A stretch of DNA of 7,592 nt from an uncultured Eubacteriales bacterium (GCA_900554225.1 USGH01000118.1:1-7592), one strand, 5' to 3'; positions 1-6,363 are shown, numbered from the stretch's first letter. Notes: generated from the sequence alone by a model not told the origin. Numbers and translations are program-made.

Positions 1-1
1 T

Positions 2-1024
2 ACGTTCGATGAAAACAAGGAATACGTCTGGGCATACAGCGGCGAGAAGAAGCTGCTCTCCGGCATCATGCAGGTGACGCAGACCGATACGCCGCAGGTG
101 GTGTTCACATCGCAGCACGGCGAGGATCTGACCAATGCAAGCACGCTTGCGCAGCTTTTTGCGGAAAACGGCTTTACCGTCAAGGATGTGAACCTGACGC
201 AGGAGAATCTGGACGACGACTGCCGGATCCTTGTGATCTACAATCCGATGTACGATTTCCTGGGCAGCGAAGCGGAGGATCCCTCCTTCAACGAGATCAA
301 AAAGATCGATGATTTTCTGGACAGCTACGGCTGTCTGCTGGTATTCTGCGATCCGCAGTACGTGGACAACCTCACGAACCTCAATGAATTTCTGGAGGAA
401 TGGGGGATTTCCTATGTAGGACAGACGACGATCCGCGATAAGGATCACGCGATGTCCGTGGATGGGTACACCGTCGTGGCGGAATACCAGAAGGACAACC
501 TCGGTTCGAGCATCTATTCCGAGCTGTCCGACATGGTTACCCCGCCTATGTCTGTTATCCGCAAGTCCATGCCGATCGATATTCTGTGGGAATCCGGCGG
601 AGGACTGTCCGGTTCGCGTGATGTTTCCTCGGTTCTCAAGTCCTATCCGACTTCGGAATTGGTGGTGGACGGTCAGGTGACGGAGGTCGGCTCCTACAAT
701 CTGATGACCATTTCCCGCGAGACCCGTATTGTGGACAATGAATACTACTACTCCTACGTGATTGCATCCGGTTCGCCGTCGTACTCCGATCAGAAGTACG
801 TTGTTTCCAACACCTACGCGAATAAGGACATTCTCAGTGCGGCAATGAAGGCGGTCGGCCGGGAGCGCGTGCTTGCCAGCATCGATTTCAAGCCGTTTGA
901 CAAAGACGACATCACCATCACCACCGATCAAGCGAACAAGTGGACGGCTGCCATGACCCTTGTGATCCCGGCTATCGCGGCACTGTGCGGCATCGTTGTG
1001 GTCGTAAGGAGAAAACATTCATGA
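2..1024 (+). CDS. GldG-family ABC transporter auxiliary protein, 5'-truncated by the window edge
   Basis: The reading frame is open from base 2 with no start needed, so the gene begins outside the window; 340 C-terminal residues are visible. An ATG at 68 lies inside the frame and has no convincing ribosome site. The fold resembles the ABC-type auxiliary domain found in GldG proteins. A hydrophobic beta strand (ILVIYNP) is followed by an acidic helix and a second strand (LLVFCDP), the usual layout in which a disordered-loop 'DP' follows 'LLVF'. The last 27 residues form one membrane helix (about residues 316-335) ending in RRKHS, so the bulk of the protein should be outside the cell with a short cytoplasmic tail. 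Family knowledge: such proteins accompany an ABC-2 ATPase and permease, whose genes would lie to the left. The stop overlaps the next start (ATGA), implying translational coupling. The transported substrate cannot be told from sequence. Confidence 0.8.
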   Translation, partial: TFDENKEYVWAYSGEKKLLSGIMQVTQTDTPQVVFTSQHGEDLTNASTLAQLFAENGFTVKDVNLTQENLDDDCRILVIYNPMYDFLGSEAEDPSFNEIKKIDDFLDSYGCLLVFCDPQYVDNLTNLNEFLEEWGISYVGQTTIRDKDHAMSVDGYTVVAEYQKDNLGSSIYSELSDMVTPPMSVIRKSMPIDILWESGGGLSGSRDVSSVLKSYPTSELVVDGQVTEVGSYNLMTISRETRIVDNEYYYSYVIASGSPSYSDQKYVVSNTYANKDILSAAMKAVGRERVLASIDFKPFDKDDITITTDQANKWTAAMTLVIPAIAALCGIVVVVRRKHS

Positions 1025-2547
1025 AAGTGAAGCAGCAAAGAATTGTAGCGATCGTACTGGGCGCGGTCTTTGTGGTGCTGACGGTGCTGTACTTTACGGT
1101 GGTCAAGCCGATGCTGACGGAGACTCCCGAGGAGACGGAGCCGCTGGAAACCGTGGAGGGCGAAGCGGTCGGCACGAACAACCGATACCTCATCTTCCCG
1201 CAGGTGGAGCGTTCCAGCATCCAATCCGTAGAGGTACACAACGAGTTCGGCTCGTATACCTTCTATCGCGACGCATCGGACACGTTCCAGCTCAAGGGCT
1301 ATGAGGGGATGCAGTACGATCAGGAGCTGTTTGCGTCCTTTGTCGTCTCCTCCGGGTATCCGCTTGCCATGATGAAGATCACGGACAACGCGACGCCGGA
1401 GCAGATGGCGGAATACGGTCTGGACGATCCGCAGGCGTACTGGATCCTGACGACAACGACCGGGGAAGTGTACCAGGTCAATGTCGGCGATATTCTCGTG
1501 ACGGCGGGCGGCTATTACGTGGCACTGGACGGCAGAGAGACGGTCTACATCCTCTCGACGACTCTGGCGGACACGATCCTACAGCCGGTCGAGAAGATGA
1601 TCACGCCGCTGCTTACCGCGGGTATGTCGCAGAACGACTATTTCAACGCGGAGAACTTCATGATCTGGCACGGCGAGGAGCTGTACCTCCGACTGACCAA
1701 CGCAGACGAGAGCGAAAAGTCGAATCCGGACGCACTGGTGGAGGCGAAGATGACGTATCCGGCACCGTACAGCCCGAACACGAACCTGTACTATGAGGTG
1801 CTATACAACTTCATGGCGTTGACCGGCGAGGAAACGGTGAAGATCGGACCGAGCGACGCGGATCTGGAAGCCTACGGACTGGCAAATCCGGCATATACGA
1901 TCAGCTATACGTTTGAGGACTACACCTTCTACATCTTTGTATCGAATGTGCAGGAGGACGGCACGTACTACGCGATCTCGAACCTGTACGGGTATCAGCT
2001 TGTCGCGAAGGTCAGCGCAGAGAAGCTTGGCTTCCTGGACTATTCGCTGTTCAAGTGGATCTCGGAGTACCCGTTCTACGCCTATATCACGAGTGTACAG
2101 TCGATGCACATCCTCTCCGGCGACGGCAGTGTGGAAGCGACGTTCAACCTGACGCACGGTACGAACAGCGAGGGCAATGCAACGCTTGAGGTGGATGCGG
2201 CGGCAGGGGATCAGACGGTTCACATCTCAAACGACGACGTGTACAATTTCCGGCAGTACTACAAGTCCCTGCTCGCCGTGGAATTGCAGGAGTACACACC
2301 GCTGACCGAGGAGGAAAAGGAAGCATTGACGAGCGATCCGTCGAAGCTGCTTCTGACCTTCTCCTATACGACTCTGGACGGTGAGGTCTCGGAGTACAGG
2401 TTCTACCAATACTCCACGCGCCGCGCATTTGTCACCCTGAACGGCAGCGGCGAATTCTACACCTACGTCGATATGCTCGAAAAGGTCATAAGCGACACGG
2501 AAAAGGTTCTCGTGGGTATGGACATCAATTCCTACGGGAAAAAGTAA
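1021..2547 (+). CDS. Membrane-anchored DUF4340 domain protein
   Basis: This 508-residue protein starts at the ATG at 1021, chosen because AAGGAG at 1006-1011 sits 9 nt upstream, a signal-anchor follows directly, and the start overlaps the previous stop. An in-frame ATG at 940 would only add 27 residues of out-of-frame upstream gene. Residues 1-7 are basic and about 8-29 are a hydrophobic anchor, so the rest is predicted to be extracytoplasmic. The body contains two related units, each with a 'YGL-x-x-P' motif (residues 132-137 and 285-290) followed by a beta-rich stretch ending in Tyr/Val strands. This is typical of DUF4340, which often occurs in tandem copies. Family knowledge: DUF4340 genes regularly follow gldG-like genes in ABC-2 operons and probably form an extracellular part of that machine; no enzymatic role is established. 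It is the last gene of its operon, with hairpins just downstream. Confidence 0.82.
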   Translation: MKVKQQRIVAIVLGAVFVVLTVLYFTVVKPMLTETPEETEPLETVEGEAVGTNNRYLIFPQVERSSIQSVEVHNEFGSYTFYRDASDTFQLKGYEGMQYDQELFASFVVSSGYPLAMMKITDNATPEQMAEYGLDDPQAYWILTTTTGEVYQVNVGDILVTAGGYYVALDGRETVYILSTTLADTILQPVEKMITPLLTAGMSQNDYFNAENFMIWHGEELYLRLTNADESEKSNPDALVEAKMTYPAPYSPNTNLYYEVLYNFMALTGEETVKIGPSDADLEAYGLANPAYTISYTFEDYTFYIFVSNVQEDGTYYAISNLYGYQLVAKVSAEKLGFLDYSLFKWISEYPFYAYITSVQSMHILSGDGSVEATFNLTHGTNSEGNATLEVDAAAGDQTVHISNDDVYNFRQYYKSLLAVELQEYTPLTEEEKEALTSDPSKLLLTFSYTTLDGEVSEYRFYQYSTRRAFVTLNGSGEFYTYVDMLEKVISDTEKVLVGMDINSYGKK

Positions 2548-2560
2548 GCGACAACAGAAC

Positions 2561-2601
2561 CGATCCCCCATTTGTACGGAATCTGTACAGGTGGGGGATT
2601 G
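2561..2601 (+). terminator. Strong hairpin ending the gldG-DUF4340 operon
   Basis: Arms at 2563-2577 and 2585-2599 pair over 15 bp (two of them G-U in RNA) around a 7-nt loop, beginning 15 nt after the DUF4340 stop. The arm contains a CCCCC/GGGGG block. The downstream tract (ATTGTTCCTT) is only moderately T-rich, so termination may rely partly on the second hairpin at 2617-2650. Confidence 0.65.
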
Positions 2602-2616
2602 TTCCTTGGCATAGAA

Positions 2617-2650
2617 AAAGCACCTCACCTTATGTAGGATGGGGTGCTTT
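2617..2650 (-). terminator. Intrinsic terminator between convergent operons
   Basis: Arms at 2617-2627 and 2640-2650 form an 11-bp stem (one G-U) with AAAGCACC/GGTGCTTT at its base. Read on the - strand the stem is followed directly by TTTTTC, a good intrinsic terminator for the acetyltransferase gene that ends at 2658. Read on the + strand it is followed by TTTCGCGTTTT, so it can probably act in both directions and back up the preceding hairpin. Confidence 0.75.
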
Positions 2651-2657
2651 CGCGTTT

Positions 2658-3173
2658 TCACAGTGTCTTGTACAGATATATATCCCGCTTGTCCGCCTGA
2701 CGGGTGCCGTCGTATACGCGCGTGTTCAGACCGCCGATTGCAAAGCCGCTTTTGAGATAGAACCGTGCCGCGGCGAGGTTGTTGTCCTGCACGATGGTGT
2801 ATACGCCGATCAAGCCCTGCGTCCGCGCGATCTCCATGCCTGCGTCGATGAGCTGCTTGCCGATCCCCTGTCCGCGGTACGCGCCGTTTACCTTGAGATC
2901 GTATAGATACAGATACCGGAACATATCCCGCTGCCAGACCGCCAAGCCGACGCACGTGTCGCCGTCAAAGGCTCCGGTGTAGAAAAAATCTGCCGCGCCA
3001 AGCTCGTATTCCTCTTCCGGAAAGACCATCTCCGACCGTGCGGAGGGCGGAAATTCCTCCGTCGTATACGTCCAATGTGCGCCGTCGTACTGCGGGATCA
3101 TGCGTCCGAACAGCGGAAACGGCTCGTTTTTCGGGAAAGTGTCTGTGGGGGTCATATTGCGTATGGTAATCAT
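2658..3173 (-). CDS. GNAT family N-acetyltransferase, streptothricin-acetyltransferase (SatA)-like
   Basis: This 171-residue protein carries the GNAT acetyl-CoA signature RGQGIG at residues 100-105, preceded by the beta-4 strand 'LYLYDLKV' and followed by the helix 'KQLIDAGMEIA'. The C-terminal half (a 'QDNN-x-AA-x-FY' segment near 129-139, then 'SGFAIGGLNTRVYDG') follows the pattern of SatA/YyaR-type streptothricin acetyltransferases, in which 'NN...A.kFY.k.GF.iGg.d..ly' is conserved. Family knowledge: those enzymes acetylate an amino group of streptothricin with acetyl-CoA in the cytoplasm. Whether this one acts on an antibiotic, a metabolite or a protein is not shown by sequence. The start at 3173 is supported by GAGGAG, which overlaps the stop of the upstream ASCH gene, leaving a 10-nt gap. 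The two genes are therefore probably co-transcribed and coupled. A terminator follows immediately. Confidence 0.82.
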   Translation of the reverse strand: MITIRNMTPTDTFPKNEPFPLFGRMIPQYDGAHWTYTTEEFPPSARSEMVFPEEEYELGAADFFYTGAFDGDTCVGLAVWQRDMFRYLYLYDLKVNGAYRGQGIGKQLIDAGMEIARTQGLIGVYTIVQDNNLAAARFYLKSGFAIGGLNTRVYDGTRQADKRDIYLYKTL

Positions 3174-3183
3174 TGCCTTCTCC

Positions 3184-3624
3184 TCATGGATATACTTTTG
3201 TAAATTCCTCGCACACTACATCCATATCCGGCGTGAACGGCAAACCGGCATCCCGGAGACAAGCGGTGAAGAACGCCTCATGGACTGTCCGCCAGTATGC
3301 AAGACTCCGATCCCCCTCGCTCTCTTTATATGCGTGATCCGGGGATACCTTGTCAAACGGTACGATCGTTACCCGCGTATCGCATATGACGCATATGGCA
3401 CGCTCTGCGCTGTCGAGAATCACGCTGTATTCCCCGACCTGCGGGATTTTCTCCCCTTCTATGGCATAGAGCGCGCGTGCGGAGGCTGTCGCGGTTTTGG
3501 ACCCGTCTAAGGTGAGCTGTGCGAGCTTGTCCGGTGCGTCGCCAAATGCCCATGCTTCATAGGGTGTGTCCGACGCGATCCCGGCACGATGTATAAATGC
3601 TGCCCACATTTCCTCTGCTGTCAT
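3184..3624 (-). CDS. ASCH domain-containing protein (YhfF-like)
   Basis: This 146-residue protein has the full length usual for the YhfF branch of the ASCH superfamily. Visible signatures are 'LDGSKTATAS' (residues 39-48), matching the G-x-K-x-x-T motif of ASCH domains, the strand 'VGEYSVILD', and the C-terminal 'EGDRSLAYWRTVHEAFF' block (103-119), characteristic of this subgroup. Family knowledge: ASCH is a PUA-like beta barrel thought to bind RNA or modified nucleosides, and a related protein, YqfB, hydrolyses N4-acetylcytidine. No activity can be assigned here. The start at 3624 has GAGGTG about 8 nt upstream. It is the first secure gene of a two-gene unit with the downstream acetyltransferase, read from the promoter at 3762-3790 divergently from dinB. 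Confidence 0.82.
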   Translation of the reverse strand: MTAEEMWAAFIHRAGIASDTPYEAWAFGDAPDKLAQLTLDGSKTATASARALYAIEGEKIPQVGEYSVILDSAERAICVICDTRVTIVPFDKVSPDHAYKESEGDRSLAYWRTVHEAFFTACLRDAGLPFTPDMDVVCEEFTKVYP

Positions 3625-3636
3625 TCCACCATCACC

Positions 3637-3771
3637 TCATTTCAGCAGGACGCGGATGGTAAAGCGCATGGATGCCGCATCCTTTGTATCATCACGCACC
3701 ATAGGTCCCTGTCCGTGGCACGTACCGCAGGCGGTCTGCGCATACCATGTGGTGCTATCGTAGTATACCAC
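3637..3771 (-). CDS. Possible small ORF with a CxxCHGxG motif, ASCH leader region
   Basis: A frame open on the - strand from a TGA at about 3789 to a TGA at 3637-3639 encodes up to 44 residues from a GTG at 3771, including ACGTCHGQG, a zinc-knuckle-like C-x-x-C-H-G-x-G pattern. Its stop lies in the ribosome-binding region of the ASCH gene, 12 nt before that start, an arrangement typical of translational coupling. Against it: there is no clear ribosome site for the GTG, and the GTG lies upstream of the -10 box of the apparent promoter, so that transcript could only use the ATG at 3702 (21 residues, without the Cys motif). It may be a real small gene, a gene remnant, or chance. I do not recognise a family. 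Confidence 0.22.
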   Translation of the reverse strand: MVYYDSTTWYAQTACGTCHGQGPMVRDDTKDAASMRFTIRVLLK

Positions 3772-3790
3772 AACCGCCGCCTGTTGTCAA
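3762..3790 (-). promoter_or_regulatory. Sigma-A-type promoter for the ASCH-acetyltransferase unit
   Basis: On the - strand, TTGACA (3790-3785) is separated by exactly 17 nt from TATACT (3767-3762), a perfect -35 and a 5/6 -10. Transcription should start near 3755, leaving about 130 nt of leader before the ASCH start. The promoter is divergent from that of dinB, with about 53 bp between the two -35 boxes. Confidence 0.68.
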
Positions 3791-3796
3791 TTCTTT

Positions 3797-3840
3797 CCGA
3801 AACTATATTCCGAACAAAAAATCCGAAAATTTGCTCGAAC
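3797..3840. repeat. Phased CCGAA-type short repeats between divergent promoters
   Basis: CCGAA occurs at 3797-3801, 3810-3814 and 3823-3827, spaced exactly 13 bp apart, followed by TCGAA at 3835-3839 (12 bp on). The second and fourth copies read CGAAC, the half-site of the Firmicute SOS box. The array fills the AT-rich gap between the ASCH and dinB -35 elements. It could bind a regulator on one face of the helix or act as an upstream promoter element; chance is possible for such short units. Confidence 0.4.
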
Positions 3841-3843
3841 TAC

Positions 3844-3873
3844 TTGACAAGGAACGGGTGTTTGTGCTATACT
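3844..3873 (+). promoter_or_regulatory. Promoter of the dinB operon
   Basis: TTGACA at 3844-3849 and TATACT at 3868-3873 are separated by 18 nt, a near-consensus sigma-A promoter. Transcription should begin near 3880, giving a leader of about 70 nt before the dinB start at 3951. The A/T-rich stretch just upstream could act as an UP element. Candidate SOS boxes overlap the spacer and the early transcribed region, so this strong promoter is probably repressed in undamaged cells. Confidence 0.75.
3851..3864 (+). promoter_or_regulatory. Candidate LexA/DinR (SOS) box in the promoter spacer
   Basis: GGAACGGGTGTTTG matches the B. subtilis-type SOS consensus CGAACRNRYGTTYG at 13 of 14 positions; only the first base differs. 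It lies wholly between the -35 and -10 of the dinB promoter, where a bound repressor would block RNA polymerase. The assignment comes from the consensus and from dinB being a classical SOS gene. Confidence 0.6.
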
Positions 3874-3887
3874 ATAGACGTGAAGCA

Positions 3888-3901
3888 GGAACGCGCGTTC
3901 C
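3888..3901 (+). promoter_or_regulatory. Second candidate SOS box downstream of the start point
   Basis: GGAACGCGCGTTCC is a perfect 14-bp palindrome whose 12-bp core GAACGCGCGTTC fits GAAC-RNRY-GTTC exactly; the outermost bases differ from the consensus. It starts about 8 nt after the inferred transcription start and its centre is 37 bp from that of the first box. Two boxes suggest tight or cooperative repression. Confidence 0.55.
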
Positions 3902-3950
3902 GAATTTATGCCGTTCTTCAAGTCTGTGTTTTGTCCGTGAGGTGAATCCC

Positions 3951-5216
3951 ATGTCCGCATCTCCCTTTCCGCGTACCATTCTACACTGCGATCTCAACAG
4001 CTATTTCGCGTCCGTTGAAACCATGCGCAATCCGTCGCTGCGTCAGGTCCCCATGGTGGTCGGCGGCGAAACGGAGGATCGGCACGGCATTGTCCTTGCG
4101 AAAAATGAGCTTGCGAAAAAGACAGGCATCACGACCGGCGAAACGATCTGGCAGGCAAAGGGAAAGTGTCCCGGATTGGTGGTCACACCGCCGCATTACG
4201 ACGATTACGTGTTTTATTCGCGTGCGGTCCGGCAGATCTACAGCGACTATACCGATCAGATTGAAGCGATGGGCATCGACGAGTGCTGGCTCGATGTGAC
4301 CGCAAGCCGGGAGCTCTTCGGGGACGGACGCGCGATTGCCGATATACTGCGGGAGAGAGTGCGCCGGGAGACCGGGCTGACCATCTCCGTCGGCGTGTCG
4401 TTCAACAAGGTGTTTGCCAAGCTCGGCTCCGATATGAAAAAACCGGACGCCGTGACGGAGATCCCTTACGACCGCTTTCGGGAGATCGTGTGGCAGCTTC
4501 CGGCGTATGAAATGCTCGGTGTCGGGATGAAAACGTACAAGAAAATCTACTATCGCGGCTGCAGGACGATCGGGGACATCGCGCGCATGAAGCCGGAGCT
4601 GCTTGCATCGTGGCTCGGCAAGCTCGGAAATGTGCTGTGGATCTATGCGAACGGGCTGGAGGATTCGCGTGTCCAGTGGCAGACGGAAGCGGATCCGGTC
4701 AAGTCGATCGGGCACGGTACCACCACGGTCGCAGATCTCGAAACGGAAACGGAGGTCGGCGATGTGGTGCGGGAGCTGTCCGTGGAGATCTGCGCCAAGC
4801 TGCGGTACCACCATCTGCGCGCGACGGGGGTATCGGTGCAGATCCGGGAGAACGATATGGTGGTCCGGGAGTATCAGGCAAGACTGCCGGGAGAGGCGGG
4901 CACGCAGATCACCGGAGAGCTTGCCCGTGCCGCCATCGATGTGTTCCGGCAAAAGCACGTCTGGCGGTGTCCGATCCGTTCGGTGACGGTGCGTGCCATT
5001 TCTCTTGTGTCGGATGCCACGCCGGTGCAGCTCGATCTACTCGGGACAGTGGAGAAAAGCGATCGTCAGCTCCGGCTGGAGGAGACCTTAGACGCCATTC
5101 GCGATCGATTCGGCACCCACGCCATCACGGACGGAACGTATCTGCGCGCGAAAAAGCTGGCAAGCCGGAGAATCGGATATGGTATGGAGAAAAGCGTTAC
5201 AGGAATGGGAGTGTGA
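3951..5216 (+). CDS. dinB: Y-family translesion DNA polymerase IV
   Basis: This 421-residue protein extends DNA past damaged template bases using an open active site. The palm motif 'HCDLNSYFASVE' places the first metal-binding Asp at residue 14 and the probable steric-gate Phe at 19. 'GIDECWLDVT' supplies Asp110 and Glu111, the other catalytic carboxylates. 'TISVGVSFNKVFAKLGSDMKKP' is the conserved segment leading into the thumb. Near the C-terminus, 'QLDLLG' resembles a sliding-clamp-binding motif (QLxLF type), and the little-finger domain precedes it. The start at 3951 is chosen because GAGGTGA lies 5 nt upstream and the conserved N-terminus follows within 15 residues; longer in-frame extensions would run through the promoter. 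It heads an operon with an SRAP gene 4 nt downstream and carries its own SOS-box-bearing promoter. Single-subunit DinB versus UmuC-like naming is the only real ambiguity. Confidence 0.93.
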   Translation: MSASPFPRTILHCDLNSYFASVETMRNPSLRQVPMVVGGETEDRHGIVLAKNELAKKTGITTGETIWQAKGKCPGLVVTPPHYDDYVFYSRAVRQIYSDYTDQIEAMGIDECWLDVTASRELFGDGRAIADILRERVRRETGLTISVGVSFNKVFAKLGSDMKKPDAVTEIPYDRFREIVWQLPAYEMLGVGMKTYKKIYYRGCRTIGDIARMKPELLASWLGKLGNVLWIYANGLEDSRVQWQTEADPVKSIGHGTTTVADLETETEVGDVVRELSVEICAKLRYHHLRATGVSVQIRENDMVVREYQARLPGEAGTQITGELARAAIDVFRQKHVWRCPIRSVTVRAISLVSDATPVQLDLLGTVEKSDRQLRLEETLDAIRDRFGTHAITDGTYLRAKKLASRRIGYGMEKSVTGMGV

Positions 5217-5220
5217 AAAT

Positions 5221-5796
5221 ATGTGCGGAAGATACCAGTCGTGGATTGAGGACGACGAGATTTTGCGGATCATCGAACGGGAAAAACGGGGCTATGCGGC
5301 GCGGTTCTGCCAGACCATGGAGGTGTATCCCGGGATGGAAGCCCCCGTGCTGTACGGCGGATCGATCTGTGTCCGGGCAAGGATCGCCACGTGGGGATAC
5401 CGGATCTTTGCGAATAAGGAACGGAAGAAGACCGTGGATCTGTGCATCAACGCGCGGGCAGAAACGGTGCAGGGAAAGCCGACCTTCCGGGAAGATGCGA
5501 TCTGCGGGCGGATCCTCGTGCCGTGTTCCGGGTATTACGAGTGGAAGGACGGCGCAAAATACCATATCGGTTCGGGGCTGCTTTTTCTTGCAGGACTTTG
5601 CCATGTGGAGGAGGGTGTGCATCGCTACGTGATCCTGACGACAAAGCCCACGCCGGAGATTGCAGAGATCCACGACCGGATGCCGCTTGTGATCGAACGG
5701 GAGGACGCGGAAAACTGGCTCTACAGCGATATGTACGCCCGTATGCGTCTGCAAAAGCCGAATTTGGGACGCTATACGGCGCGCCATGCGGGATAA
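5221..5796 (+). CDS. SRAP/HMCES family abasic-site DNA-protein crosslinking protein (YedK-like)
   Basis: The protein is 191 residues, starting at the ATG at 5221, because the catalytic Cys must be residue 2 (MCGRY); an upstream in-frame ATG at 5179 would bury it. Family knowledge: removal of Met exposes Cys2, which forms a thiazolidine link with the ring-opened abasic sugar in single-stranded DNA, shielding it from cleavage. All expected active-site residues are visible: Cys2, Asn77 in 'CINARAET', Glu107 in 'GYYEW', and His151 in 'IHDRMPLVI'. They align with C2, N75, E105 and H160 of E. coli YedK. It is shorter than YedK (222 residues), mainly in the central and C-terminal loops. Only 4 nt separate it from dinB, with GGGAG upstream of the start, so it is translated from the same SOS-type message. 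The old name 'SOS response-associated peptidase' comes from this kind of linkage. Confidence 0.92.
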   Translation: MCGRYQSWIEDDEILRIIEREKRGYAARFCQTMEVYPGMEAPVLYGGSICVRARIATWGYRIFANKERKKTVDLCINARAETVQGKPTFREDAICGRILVPCSGYYEWKDGAKYHIGSGLLFLAGLCHVEEGVHRYVILTTKPTPEIAEIHDRMPLVIEREDAENWLYSDMYARMRLQKPNLGRYTARHAG

Positions 5797-5817
5797 TGCA
5801 GGAGAGGTGGAAAACGT

Positions 5818-6333
5818 ATGCGGATCCTGATCACGGCATTTTCCGGTACGATGGCGGACAAACTCCTGATGCATCTATGCGACAGACTTCCGCACGAGGA
5901 TTTTGCGTTCCTGCGCCTGCCCACTGCGCGTGAGGAGAGTGTACATGGGTTGTGTCGGGCGATTGTGCGGGAGAAGGGACGGCTGCGGTATATCGTATCG
6001 CTTGCGCAAAAGGAGGAATGTGTCGGTCGGATCCATGTCGAGACGTGTGCCAGAGCGCGGGACGGATGGTTCCGGACGGATTTCCCGGTTGCCAAATGGA
6101 TGCTCTGCGCCGCCGCGTGTGGTCTGCCCGCCTATCTCTCGCAAAACGCAGGAACCATGTACGCCAATCATCTCTATGCGGAGGGACTCCGGTTCCTGCG
6201 CGACGATCCGGCATACCGCTGTCAGATGCTGCTGTGCCATGTCCCGATGGCGGAGGATGGCACGGATCCCGCCGGATTCGCGGAAAAGCTGGCACAGGTG
6301 CTTACACGGTTTGCGGAAGATGCCGCGCACTGA
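5818..6333 (+). CDS. Pyroglutamyl-peptidase-I-like protein lacking the catalytic Cys (probable pseudoenzyme)
   Basis: This 171-residue protein begins at 5818 after an AGGAGAGG ribosome site, 21 nt beyond the SRAP stop. It resembles pyroglutamyl peptidase I (family C15, about 215 residues) in order and motif: an N-terminal 'MRILITAF' strand, a Glu at 75 in 'IHVETCARA' that corresponds to the catalytic Glu (81 in the Bacillus enzyme), 'SQNAGTMYANHLY' (108-120) aligning with the 'AGTFVCNHL' nucleophile motif, and His141 in 'CHVPMAEDG' aligning with the catalytic His (168). The nucleophile position is Ala116 (GCC at 6163-6165) instead of Cys, and the N-terminal 'GFDPFGG-x-x-x-NPS' motif and much of the middle are lost. 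Peptidase activity is therefore unlikely. Being the third gene of a dinB-SRAP operon implies a damage-related binding or regulatory role, but this is inference. The homology call rests on motif order, not a search. Confidence 0.68.
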   Translation: MRILITAFSGTMADKLLMHLCDRLPHEDFAFLRLPTAREESVHGLCRAIVREKGRLRYIVSLAQKEECVGRIHVETCARARDGWFRTDFPVAKWMLCAAACGLPAYLSQNAGTMYANHLYAEGLRFLRDDPAYRCQMLLCHVPMAEDGTDPAGFAEKLAQVLTRFAEDAAH

Positions 6334-6363
6334 AAAAGAGCACTGTGAAAATGATGCGCTTTT
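6334..6363. terminator. Probable terminator at the end of the dinB operon
   Basis: Arms AAAAGAGCA (6334-6342) and TGCGCTTTT (6355-6363) pair over nine positions with one mismatch, around a 12-nt loop, starting at the last base of the peptidase-like gene's stop codon. T-rich flanks exist on both sides (CTTTTCTCT on +, CTTTTTC on -), so it could serve both this operon and the convergent XRE gene. The stem is A-T rich and only moderately stable. Confidence 0.42.

Noticed and set aside
940..1020. A 27-codon N-terminal extension of the DUF4340 protein
   Set aside because: The extension lies out of frame inside the GldG-like gene's membrane helix, and the ATG at 1021 has an AAGGAG site and is followed at once by a signal anchor.
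3747..3950. A 68-codon N-terminal extension of DinB
   Set aside because: It would be translated through the dinB promoter and the SOS-box candidates, and family members begin close to the 'HCDLNSYFASVE' motif.
3981..4958. A 325-codon open frame on the - strand, opposite dinB
   Set aside because: It is the antisense shadow of a well-supported polymerase gene, has a composition rich in His/Arg/Pro typical of reverse-frame reading in GC-rich genes, and shows no ribosome site or recognisable motif.
4610..5632. A 340-codon open frame on the + strand crossing from dinB into the SRAP gene
   Set aside because: It runs out of frame through two genes with clear catalytic motifs and is Arg/Gly/Ser-rich low-complexity translation without a plausible start.
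5798..5933. A start overlapping the SRAP stop (TAATG)
   Set aside because: The frame opens into an antisense-like composition and competes with the well-placed ribosome site and start at 5818.
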